NCBI GenBank assembly: GCA_964006375.1
Contig: OZ023265.1
Location: 11,255,795-11,319,794, forward strand
Direction: 5' to 3'
Source: Tillus elongatus
Taxonomy: Eukaryota > Arthropoda > Insecta > Coleoptera > Cleridae
Length of the DNA: 64,000 nucleotides
Part shown: positions 25,641 to 36,644 of the stretch, in pieces
Numbering within the stretch: position 1 is the first letter of the stretch
Layout: each line of letters starts with the position of its first letter
The notes under the pieces: model-generated
Database searches by the model: none
The model's input: the letters and a program-made list of their open reading frames with translations, nothing else
Told to the model about the DNA's origin: nothing
Translations under genes and position numbers: made by a program

Positions 25641-28600
25641 TTGAAATCCACAACCATAATGTAGAATTACCATATATTTACATCCCTGAAATCCCAGGAA
25701 AATTTCTCATTGATACTGGTAGTTCTAGGTGTTTGATAAATAAAGAAATAGCACTAAAACAATTTAAAAATTTTATAAGAAAAGAAAATTTTGAGATTAG
25801 AACTGCACATAAAGTCAGCGTACATGATTCGTGTGTAGATATAAAATTACCTTCTCTTAAAAATATTTTACAAACATTTTATATATTTAATTTTAACCCC
25901 AAATATGTAGGCTTATTAGGTTTAGATTTTTTAAATAAAGTAAATGCGAAGTTAGATTTTAAACAAAATAAGTTAGTTTTTGGTGACAGAGTTTTTCAAA
26001 TGTATATTGGAACTCGTCAACCTATCTTAAAAACAGAAATCGAAGCACATACGTGCAAAATTTTAAAAATACCGGTTAATCAAGCCAACGGTGTAGGCAT
26101 TTTAAATGAATATAAATTAAATAACGTAGAAATACCGAATTCTTTTGTAAAAATAGAAAATTTTAACACTTATGTAGGTGTGCATAATAATTCTGATGAA
26201 TCAAAAACGTTTATCATAAACGAACCATTAGAGATAGAAAACGATTATGAAGAAAGAGTTAATAAATTTTCAGAGAAAATATCGCCTAAAATAAAAAAGG
26301 AAATTGTAGAGCAACTTAGATTAGATCATTTGAATAGTGAAGAAGCTAATGCTATAAAAAATATTTGTAACGAATACATAGATATTTTTCATCATGAAGA
26401 TGTACCCTTAACGTCAACTAATGCGGTTAAACACAAACTAAGACTAAAAGATGAAACCCCTATCTTTAATAAAATCTATAGGTACCCCCATGTACATAAA
26501 GAAGAAGTAGCTAATCAAATAAATAAAATGTTAACACAAGGTATCATAAGACCTAGCGTATCCCCATGGTCTTCGCCCTTATGGGTTGTATCAAAAAAAC
26601 CAGACGCCAGTGGTAAACAAAAATGGCGAATCGTAATTGACTACAGAAAGTTAAATGAGCAAACAATTGACGACAAATATCCCCTTCCAAACATTACTGA
26701 CATTTTAGATAATTTAGGTAGAGCCCAATATTTCACTACCCTTGATCTCGCTTCTGGATTTCACCAAATTGAAATGCACCCTGACGATATTGAAAAAACT
26801 GCCTTTTCCACTGAGCATGGTCATTACGAGCACGTCAGAATGCCTTTCGGGATGAAAAATTCTCCCAGTACTTTCATGCGTCTAATGGACAATGTCCTTA
26901 GGGATCTCCAAAATAAAATTTGCTTAGTTTATATGGATGACATTATTATTTACTCCTCTTCTCTTCAAGAACACATTTGTCGACTTAAACAAGTTTTTCA
27001 AAGGTTAAGAAATTTCAGACTAAAAGTCCAACTAGACAAAAGCGAATTTCTAAAAAAAGAAACTTCCTTCTTAGGTCATATTATCACACCCCAAGGCATT
27101 AAAGCGAATCCAGATAAAATTAAAGTCATTCAGCAGTTTCCTATCCCCACAACTCAAAAACAAATTAAATCTTTCTTAGGTCTTCTAGGTTACTATCGTA
27201 AATTTATTCATAACTTTGCCTTTATTACAAAACCCCTAACGAAATGTCTCAAGAAAAATGCAAAAGTTATTCATGACCAATCTTTTATCGAAGCTTTTGA
27301 AAAATGCAAAGAAATTTTATCTAATGATCCAATTCTTCAAACCCCTGACTTTTCCAAACCCTTCATATTAACAACAGATGCTTCAAATTTTGCAATCGGT
27401 GCAATTCTTTCACAAGGCCCTATTGGCCAAGACAAACCCATTGCTTATGCCAGTAGGACATTAAACGAAAGTGAAACTAGATATTCCACTATAGAAAAGG
27501 AACTCCTCGCTATCGTATGGTCAACAAAACATTTCCGTCCCTATCTTTTTGGAAGAAAATTCACGATCTATACCGATCACAAACCCTTACAATGGGTATT
27601 TTCCCTGAAAGAACCCAATTCAAAACTTTTAAGATGGCGTTTAAGACTAGAAGAATTTGACTATGATATTTGTTATAAAAAAGGAAAATCTAATACCAAT
27701 GCCGATTGTTTATCTAGAATAGAAATCCACCCTATAGATAATATAGATCAATCGTCGATCATAGCAGAACCCGGAGAATCTTTAAATATTAATGACTTGG
27801 ATGACTTAGTAAATCAAACGTACGATGAAATAATGAATAATACTAATAATTATAATAATAATAATGAAAATAATAATAATAATAATAATATTGATAATGA
27901 GGAAAACGAAACAATTCACTCAGAAGTAGACTTTACATCTGCCCCCGGTATACCTATTTTAGACGAAAGAATTAATAATAAACCTCAACAAATCAGAATA
28001 AAAGAAATCAATACTATCTCTGATGTAAGAGTAATTCCACGTAAACTAGATTTTAGAACAATATTCGATATATCTGTTCCACCAAGTATAAGTGACGAAA
28101 AAATATTAAAAACCCTTAAAGAAATATGTATCCCAAAAATTAATAATTATTTTTATTTTTCTTCAGAAAACATGTATAAGAAATTCAGTAATATAGTTTG
28201 TAAATATTTTAATAAAGAAAACGCCCCAAAATTCTTTAAATGTAATAAACTGGTAGAAGACGAAAATGACAAAACGACACAAGAAGAAATTATAACTCGT
28301 TACCATCAAGGTAAAACAAACCATAGAGGCATAATTGAAACATACAATAGGCTTAAACAAATGTATTACTGGCCTAATATGAAAAATACAATCACTGATT
28401 ATATAAACCAGTGCGAATTTTGCAAAAATCACAAATATGAAAGAAATCCTTTAAGAATTCCTCTAGAAATTACCCAAACCCCTTCTAAACCATTCGAAAA
28501 TTTACATATAGATACATTTAAGATTGACAACGCTAACTTTTTAACAATTATAGACACTTTTACTAAATTAGCACAAGCTTATCACCTTAAATCAAAAAAC

Positions 28601-29342
28601 CAAGTAGACGTAGCAGATGCCCTAGTAAACTTTTTTCAACATTTTGGCACTCCCTCGTATATAACCCTGGACCAAGGTTCCGAATTTACCAGTTCCACAA
28701 TAAGAGAACTTTTAAATTTATATAACATAAAAATACATTTTATAACTGTCCAGCATCCCAGATCTAATTCACCTGTCGAAAGACTACACTCTACTTTAAT
28801 AGAACATTACCGACTACTAAAACATAAATTTCCAAAAGACAGACCAGAGAAAATTATGCCATACTGTATTATTGCTTACAATAGCAGTGTACATTCTAGC
28901 ACAAATTTTGCCCCTTTTGAACTATGTTTTGGCACAACTAATACTACAGACCCCCTATCAATTCAATTTGAGAAAAATATTCTTGAAAATTACAACAATA
29001 TTCACAAACAAAAAATGTCTCATTTATAACGCAGTAAACGGAAAATTAAGAAAAGACAAAAAACGAATAATTAACAAACGAAACGTAAACACTAATAACC
29101 CTTTTAAAATAGGAGATCGTGTACTAAAGAAAAATAATTCACCAAGAAAAAAGAAATCAGCAAATTTATATTCTGGTCCTTACATAATTACAGACATCCT
29201 TCCTCATAATAAATATATTATCCACCATACTTCCCTACAACAATCTGAAACTTCCCATGCTGACAATCTCCGATTTGTTCCAGAATCTTCGTCACCCTCA
29301 TCATCGAATTCACAACAAGCACAAACTTCATCAAGAAGGTAA
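25601..29342 (+). CDS. pol: pol of errantivirus (protease, RT, RNase H, integrase), one frameshift
   Basis: Frame -1 to gag, open from 25601. The protease has FLIDTGSSRC (active DTG at 25712). The RT has its palm motif YMDDIIIYS near 26930. RNase H has TDASNFAIGAIL, a YSTIEKELLAIV block and YTDHKPLQWVF (27370-27600). An Asn-rich linker follows at 27838-27900. Integrase has the zinc-binding histidines and CEFCKNHK, then D...D(35)E in IDTF, LDQGSEF and SPVERL. A stop at 29027-29029 cuts the main frame. The C-terminal part with SGPYIITDI (GPY/F module) continues in another frame to 29342. The break is one shift, most likely at or near the A6 run at 29010-29015. All catalytic residues lie upstream of it. 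Confidence 0.93.
29281..29283 (+). promoter_or_regulatory. Candidate 3' splice acceptor for env mRNA
   Basis: GATTTGTTCCAG ends at 29283. The env reading frame has its last upstream stop at 29261-29263 and is open across this acceptor, with a hydrophobic stretch just downstream. Phase matches the leader donor at 24399. Confidence 0.5.
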
Positions 29343-29440
29343 CCGAGAATCCCGGCCTTCTTCCTAAAAAACTAGGAAAAGCAAAAAACATTAATAACAA
29401 ATGGTCCTTTATTCACATCCACGATCTAGAACCCCTATAT

Positions 29441-30988
29441 ATGGAAACACAACAGTTGTTTGACACATATACGGAATTAAACAGAACCATGAGTTCTGAA
29501 TATAAAAAGGAATTTGCTAATTATCTTAACGTTTTAAACTTTAATATACAAAATTTAAGAAAAACAGTTAAACGATTATTTTTACATGACAAAATAAATA
29601 ATATGAGATCAAAAAGAGGTTTAATTAACGGATTAGGTTCTATATTCAAGTCAATTACAGGTAACCTCGATTCAGAGGATGGAGAAAAAATTAATTTAGT
29701 TTTAGATAAACTACAAAGAAAAACTAAACATAACTACGATCTCATAGAGAAACAAATTTCAATAACACAAAACGCAATTGATATATTTAATGACACAATC
29801 TCTTCCTTAAATAGCAACCAGGAAAAATTGGCACATCAATTGAGACTATTAGCAGTTGTAATTCACAACGAAAAAATTAACCAAATTACTGAGTATAATA
29901 AAACCCTTATTACTGATATTATTATTCAGTTAAATTTACTTAGTTCAACAACAAATCAAATTTTCCTAGCGACAGAAAATGCAATTATATTTGCTAAACT
30001 AAAAACGTTTCACCCTTCCATGATAGAACCGCAACTATTAGAAGAAGAAATAACTAAAATGTCTAAAGAATTAGTAGAATCAACCTTAGTATATAAAATG
30101 GATATTTATAAAAATGAATTTATTATTAGAGTTAAAGCTGTTAAACATAATTTTAAAATTATATTTATCTTAGAAATTCCACTTGTTGAATTATCAGAAT
30201 ATGCATACTATCATTTATATTCCTTCCCCATTTCCTTTGATAATGGATATACCTTTCAAATGATAACACCCCAACACCCATACCTTATAATGAATGACAA
30301 TCACTATGGCTTTATGGACACTGAATGCAAAGAATTGCCAGATGGAATATTTCTCTGCCATCTACCTGAGCTGAACCTACCTCAACAAGATACTTGTGAA
30401 ACCCAGCTTCTCAAAATACAGAAACCATTTAGCAAATGCCAAGCAGAAACATTCAAGTTGTCTTCCTTGAAAATTGAGAAAATCTCCTACAACCAATGGA
30501 TTGTAATTTCTCCACAAGAAACAGTTCTGCATCATAATTGCCCACAAGAAGAAAACGTCTTGTCAATTAGAGGCAGCTATATAATCACCGTTCCAAGGGA
30601 TTGTATTGCCAAAATAAATACGACAATACTCAAAAACTACGAGAATACCACTAAGCCAGAACAAATCTTACACATCCCAAGGTTGGACCCAAATACAAAC
30701 GTCAAAGAAGACATAGAAGATCTTCCCACCATCCAAATGGATGCAGTTCATCTGGACCGCATGAAGCAAGTCCAGAACGAGTTAGCAAGTTTAAAGTTAC
30801 ATGCCACATCTTTAAAAGAAATTCCGATCGAACACACCAGTATATGGACAATTATATTGTATATCATAGTATTTGTGTCAGTCCCAAGTTACATTTACTA
30901 CAAGTACCATCTAAAAAAGGATAGAAACTTAGACGTCATCCCAATGGAAGATATTGAATTGCAGCAACCAATGAGACTTCGCACCTGA
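29441..30988 (+). CDS. env: env of errantivirus (membrane fusion glycoprotein)
   Basis: From the first ATG, 515 residues. The frame is open back to 29264, so the natural N terminus probably comes from splicing. A furin-type RSKR site at residues 56-59 is followed by a glycine-rich hydrophobic segment (GLINGLGSIF) resembling a fusion peptide. A heptad-like helix region and conserved cysteines lie further on (CHLPELN, DTCETQ). A membrane anchor (about residues 473-493) and a short basic tail end the protein. This is the layout of insect errantivirus Env, related to baculovirus F proteins. No stop or frameshift interrupts it. From the internal ATG it would lack a signal peptide. Confidence 0.88.
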   Translation: METQQLFDTYTELNRTMSSEYKKEFANYLNVLNFNIQNLRKTVKRLFLHDKINNMRSKRGLINGLGSIFKSITGNLDSEDGEKINLVLDKLQRKTKHNYDLIEKQISITQNAIDIFNDTISSLNSNQEKLAHQLRLLAVVIHNEKINQITEYNKTLITDIIIQLNLLSSTTNQIFLATENAIIFAKLKTFHPSMIEPQLLEEEITKMSKELVESTLVYKMDIYKNEFIIRVKAVKHNFKIIFILEIPLVELSEYAYYHLYSFPISFDNGYTFQMITPQHPYLIMNDNHYGFMDTECKELPDGIFLCHLPELNLPQQDTCETQLLKIQKPFSKCQAETFKLSSLKIEKISYNQWIVISPQETVLHHNCPQEENVLSIRGSYIITVPRDCIAKINTTILKNYENTTKPEQILHIPRLDPNTNVKEDIEDLPTIQMDAVHLDRMKQVQNELASLKLHATSLKEIPIEHTSIWTIILYIIVFVSVPSYIYYKYHLKKDRNLDVIPMEDIELQQPMRLRT

Positions 30989-31021
30989 AAACTTCCGTCT
31001 TCGCCCGAAGTTTTCTCTTAT

Positions 31022-31030
31022 GGAGGGAGG
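31022..31030 (+). promoter_or_regulatory. Polypurine tract
   Basis: GGAGGGAGG lies immediately before the 3' LTR, the expected primer for plus-strand DNA synthesis. Confidence 0.85.
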
Positions 31031-31439
31031 AATTATGTTAGTGGAACTTTTACCATTCGTATTATAACGTTATCATATTATTTTGTCTTTAATCAATATA
31101 CAACAAACACACTTAATTATAATATAATTATTAGTACGTGACAATTATAATAGAACTTTCACTATTTTATATTTTATCAAGTTATCAGTAAATTCTAGAA
31201 TAGCTATTAGTACGTGCCGCGTGATATCGCGACACCAACCTTTCACCTATTTACTTAAACGATAATTGTATCTAAATTATTTATTGATTATTGTATTGTA
31301 TTATATAAACTCAGATTTTGTAAAACAGGAGTCAGTCTTGTCCTCAATAAAGTTAGTGTAAAATAACTTGTAGAGCTTGGCTCATTTCTTTATCAAATAA
31401 ATTAATCTTTTAAAGGGGTAAACTACCCCTAATTTGATT
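31031..31439 (+). repeat. 3' LTR of errantivirus
   Basis: 409 bp, same sequence as the 5' LTR by eye, followed by the target duplication AGGG at 31440-31443. Confidence 0.97.
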
Positions 31440-31443
31440 AGGG

Positions 31444-31663
31444 ATTAATTTGTGTAGTTGTTTAAGATTTTTTGTGCTTTTTAAATTTTAAATCTTAAGT
31501 CTGAGACAGATTTACATATCTAGATAGTTGTAGATAGTGGAATTTTCTGTGTGTGTGTGTTTATCTGATGTATAAGATGGAATAATGTGTAGCTGATATA
31601 TTGCTTTGACATGCCATGTATGGTTGATGGTAATAAAGATATTATTATTATTATTATTATATT
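31444..31663 (+). pseudogene. LINE family 3, 3' UTR and TTA tail
   Basis: Resumes the LINE interrupted at 23859. It has a TG microsatellite near 31550, a terminal AATAAAG and an ATT repeat tail (31640-31663), then the ATCAC duplication. Confidence 0.82.
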
Positions 31664-31683
31664 ATCACGCAATTGCTGTGTCC
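31664..31683 (+). repeat. Right end of the split TIR unit
   Basis: ATCACGCAATTGCTGTGTCC is the missing right terminus of the unit that starts at 22531, displaced by about 8.8 kb of nested insertions. Confidence 0.85.
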
Positions 31684-32675
31684 AGACTTTTGTTTATTTA
31701 TTCTGATAGATTGTACAATAAGCCTAAGGCTTGGGCTGTATAATAACATAATTTAATAAGATTCTCGCAAGCTCCATTCAAATTTAACATACTTCAAATA
31801 TTGACACATCAAATTTATTTTTGCGTCTACTTCGAATCTGTCACTATTTTTGCTTTAGTCGTGGTTTTAGTAGATCCCAAACATGAGACTAAATTTCCAC
31901 CCTCTTTTAATTTAAAAAGTTGCAATATCGGTGCAGCCAGCGCACATCTGTCCGTATTTGTAGAATATAACTGTAAAACTGTGAAGGCTGCAATATGTCG
32001 TGCACATTTATCTCACATGTTACAACCCCATTTCCACCCTCTTGCTTTCCCAATCTACGTTAAAATTTATCAGCCGGCTCAAGAACTGCGGTAAACACTA
32101 AGCTGGTAGGTCTTTAACTGAAATGCACACTCTGCTTGCAATTTCCACTATTGCCGTTTAACTTTTCGCTCAATATAACGTAAATACTCTATATATAGAA
32201 CACTCTACATCCCCTGCTATATAAACTACCAGATACAGGGATGTGTTTGTCACTGAAAAATGTAACAAGATTTCCTTTAGAAGAGTATTATAGTCGTTGA
32301 TATTTCAGTAGTTTTCATAGTCCATTTACATTTCCATTAGCAGTGAGTTTTAAATCTTCCTATTGCCTTTTAGTAGAATATATAACGAATCGCAACAACC
32401 AGCATTTTAAACTCCCTAAAAAAACTATACCAGATGGTTTTCAGTTTGCTAAGAGTGACAATTAAGGGGACAGCACTTTCAAATATGAACTTTACATTTT
32501 TGCTACATTTATACCTTTAAAACTTCACTTTTTATTGTTGTCTGTCATCAGCCATATTTGGTAAGTTTATCAAAAAATCACTAAAATTCTTGTATAATCT
32601 GATACTTTTGGAGTGATGGCACTTCCTCCTAGCCTCTTGCAAAAGGGTCATTAATTAGAAACTTACGATGTTTAG
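31684..32675. other. Unassigned interval
   Basis: No gene or recognised repeat. A plus-strand frame at 31801-32094 has no family features. Confidence 0.3.
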
Positions 32676-32686
32676 ACAATTTTCTT

Positions 32687-33635
32687 TTTTCCCCTCAGGA
32701 CTCGTCCGCGTTTTTGCCGCCCCGATAGCACTGCAGTCATTGGCTTATTGTGCATGCCCTTAGTCTTTTTACTCCACCCATTCCAAAATAACTGTGCCTT
32801 GAACTAGTCTGCACAGCGATTGGTAGGGTGAAGTCTTATATTGCTCTGTCTCCGGTCTAGACTGACCGTAGATCAGTTGTCTTCTGCGGCCCAGAGCTTG
32901 ACACTTTACACTCGCACAAGATGTGCTGGGCTGATTCCTCCCACCCACCGCAGAGTCTGCATGCGAACTCCCCCTCGAACCGCTTCATTTTATGCAGGTG
33001 TTTCTTGACGGCCATGTGTCCCGTCAAGAGACCTGTTATGTTTTTGAACTGTCCTCTGCTAAGATTTAGCAGCTCCACAGCTCTCTTTGAACTGGGTTCC
33101 TCAATTACTGACTTCCCATGTCTGAGCCCTGGACATTCTGCCCAGTATGCCTTGTGTTCGTTTCTGACCCAGGACTTAATGGCTCCCCTGGCAGTGCTTT
33201 TTGTCACGCCTAGTAGCGGTTCTGGTCCCATAAATGGTTCTGCTGACCCTCTCTTCGCGAGACTGTCAGCTTCTTCATTGCCTTTGACCCCCAAGTGACC
33301 CGGCACCCAGATGAGGGTGATCTCGTCTCGTCTCGGCATTCACTTACCAACCAGGAATATACCCATGGGCTACTTAGGCGCTTAAGGGCTGCCTGGCTGT
33401 CTGTGGCTATGAGGATCCGCTTGTTGGTGTAGCCCCTCCTCTTGTTCTCCTGCACACAGTGCAGGATGGCGTACATTTCGGCCTGAAAGACCGTTACATG
33501 GGCTCCGAGGGAAATACTATAACTTACCCTCGGTCCTTCCGAATAAACACCTGCTCCGCGCCGGATCCGTCCGTGAACCAGACGAGCGCGTCCCGTGGTA
33601 TGCCCGGCATCTCCTCCCGCCATGCCTCGCGGTCG
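32687..33635 (-). pseudogene. LOA/R1-like LINE, 5'-truncated copy (RNase H to 3' end)
   Basis: The minus strand encodes the RNase H domain (EMYAILHC, ATDSQAALK, LIWVPGHLGVKGNEEAD) and the zinc knuckle CRLCGGWEESAQHILCEC of the same family as 39826-45024. It is broken by a frameshift near 33330. The 3' UTR and a short A tail lie at 32687-32760. Target duplication ACAATTTTCTT (32676-32686) and ACATTTTTCTT (33636-33646) differ at one base. It is older than the other copies and inactive. Confidence 0.9.
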
Positions 33636-33646
33636 ACATTTTTCTT

Positions 33647-34400
33647 GCTAATTTGTTATTTCCATGACCACATAGTAATTTTTTGAAGACACTTTCGTTA
33701 GCCCTTTTCGCAGAAAAGGTAAGCTTCTGCACTGTGTTTATAAAGACCGTCAAAAGTGCAGATATTGCGCAAGGGAAAATCCAAGATGGATGCGGCATAA
33801 TCACACACAATATCCACAAAAAGTAAATGCTTGGGCGGAAATTGTTATGAGTAGGATTATTGGTCCCTACTTTTTTGATGGATCTGTAAATGAATCACGT
33901 TGTCAACATTTTTTACAGGAGTATCTCATTCCGATGTTGTTGAACTTATTTCCCGATGGACGGTTCCTGATGGACACAATGCTGGTATGATAAATCATAA
34001 CTTGTGGTATCAACAAGATGGTGGCCCCGCTAATTATGGCGCTAATGTTCGACAGTATCTGTATCCACAATTTCCCAACAGATTGATAGGCAGGCGTGGT
34101 GCAGTCAAGTGGACAGCAAGATCGCCTGACCTAACTCCCTCAGATTTTTTCTGTGGGGTCATTTGAAGAATATGGTATTCAGAAGTAAACCAGATACTAT
34201 CGACGAATTAAAAACAAGAATTAGAACAGAAAATGCTAACATTTCTCCAGAGAGTATAAATAGTCCAACAAGAATTTGTTGACCGTTTGGGATATTGTCA
34301 GGCCCAAGAAGACGGGGATTTCGAACATTTCATTCAATAAGACTGGACTATGTAATTTTTTATAGGCTTAACTTGTGTTGTGTGTTACTGACAATAAAAA
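33647..34400 (+). pseudogene. Tc1/mariner-superfamily transposase remnant
   Basis: Reading-frame pieces include RWMRHNHTQYPQKVNAWAEI, then WYQQDGGPANYGANVRQYL, RLIGRRG and WTARSPDLTPSDFF. They correspond to the DDE core of IS630/Tc1/mariner-like insect transposases. The pieces are in different frames with stops at 33988 and 34164. The N-terminal DNA-binding part is not visible. The LOA/R1-like LINE copy is inserted at its left edge. It is not functional. Confidence 0.75.
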
Positions 34401-34429
34401 TGTTATTGTTCACTTTATTTTATTCATTA

Positions 34430-35460
<1,031 letters not shown>

Positions 35461-35570
35461 TAGTTGTATGCTTGCACAAGGGGAAGAAGAACCCCCTGTG
35501 TTTTTGGGTGAGAGGGCACAAACCCTCTTCGACCTGGGGGTTCTTCTTCCCCTTCTGCATGCATACAATC
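35461..35570. repeat. Inverted repeat, about 110 bp
   Basis: AAGGGGAAGAAGAACCCCC (about 35478) pairs with GGGGGTTCTTCTTCCCCTT (about 35535). Outer TTGTATGC/GCATACAA also pair. RNA from here would form a strong hairpin. Confidence 0.8.
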
Positions 35571-36545
35571 ACCTCAATGCATGAACCACGGGATTTTTTT
35601 ATGTTCAGCCTTCTAGTCTATTTTTTGTTTAGTATATTTCCTGTTCATCAATTTCTTTGTTTGAGTTTTGTATCCAAATTACTGTATAAATATTTATGAT
35701 AGAGCTTCATGTTTTTGCTTGTCTTTCTTTACCTTATTTCTTGCTGTTCCTAAGTAAATAAAGTAATGTTTTATAACTTTTAATATAAGGCTAATTCACT
35801 ATAATATATTGCTCTTATGAAAATTCACTACCTTAACGCACTTGCTGCGTCCCAAATATTTTTTTATTTACAAATGTAGGTGTAGAGCTAATGTGTACCT
35901 TGAAAGCGTGCAAAATTTACAAGAGTCTGAAACTGCTCGCTGGTGGTCGATGAATGGCGATAGTCGCGGAAATGAACCGATATCAAAGAAACAGAATAAA
36001 ATACAATTTTTCCCAATAAATTCTGTCCTATCCCTGTTTATGATTACATCATTCCCTCCCTGCCAAACGGTAGGGAAAGTTGCAACATTGCAAAGTGCCC
36101 CTGCAGAGAAGTCGAGATCGCGTGTATCGCTGTTTTCTCGAGTGGTCGCCACTCCTAGAAGAGCCTGATTCCTCCTTTATAGATAGGACGTGCTTTGATA
36201 TCCTTCTTCTCCTTGGCTTTTCATGTCCTCTTCACTCTACTTTAACCACCTCCCTGTTTAACTTGACTGCCTTTGTGGTATTATATGAGTGATGCACTCC
36301 GTGCATGTCGAGTCCGTGCAACATCGCATGTCTTCAGCATCTGGAGATGTTAGGCTGATGTTAGCAGAAAGATAATATAATATAATGAGAATTACATTGA
36401 GAGGTAACTTATACAGGGACGTCACAAAAACTAATCAACAAAATTCAAGATATTTTTTTTTCTATTATGTGACTTTGAGTACGAGCTCATTTAGCCACTC
36501 TCCAGACACTCAATTTTATCCAGAAATGTTGTATTATTTATAAGT
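35571..36545. other. Mostly unassigned interval with small repeat pieces
   Basis: A right-type TIR end CGCACTTGCTGCGTCC lies at about 35837-35852. A SINE tail fragment with GGCGATAGTCGCGGAAATGA lies at 35930-35985. The rest is unrecognised. Confidence 0.45.
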
Positions 36546-36626
36546 GTGCCATACCCCTATTAACAAGGACTATGTGACAGTTTTTTGTGCATACATCCAA
36601 GAAGGATAATAATTTGGTGTTATTAC
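36546..36626 (+). repeat. Left member of an 80-bp direct repeat
   Basis: GTGCCATACCCC...AACAAGGACTATGTGA...ACATCCAAGAAGGATAAT recurs at 39093-39173 in the same orientation with about 90 percent identity by eye. The two flank LINE copy A of family 2. Confidence 0.85.
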
Positions 36627-36644
36627 TCACTTCTTGGCGTGGTT

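Larger units (their letters stand above)
23860..31443 (+). mobile_element. Errantivirus-like LTR retrotransposon (Ty3/gypsy with env)
   Basis: Two 409-bp LTRs enclose a tRNA-Ser type primer site, gag, pol, env and a polypurine tract. A 4-bp target duplication AGGG lies at 23860-23863 and 31440-31443. LTRs begin AAT and end ATT. Domain order protease-RT-RNase H-integrase followed by env places it in the insect errantiviruses. The PBS and the Asn-rich gag without a zinc knuckle resemble the 17.6/297/TED branch. LTRs look identical by eye, so the insertion is young. Only pol shows a break. It lies inside the 3' UTR of a LINE, within the tai intron. Confidence 0.96.

Noticed and set aside
31801..32094. 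97-codon plus-strand frame
   Set aside because: No motif or codon pattern supports coding. Surrounding DNA is unassigned.
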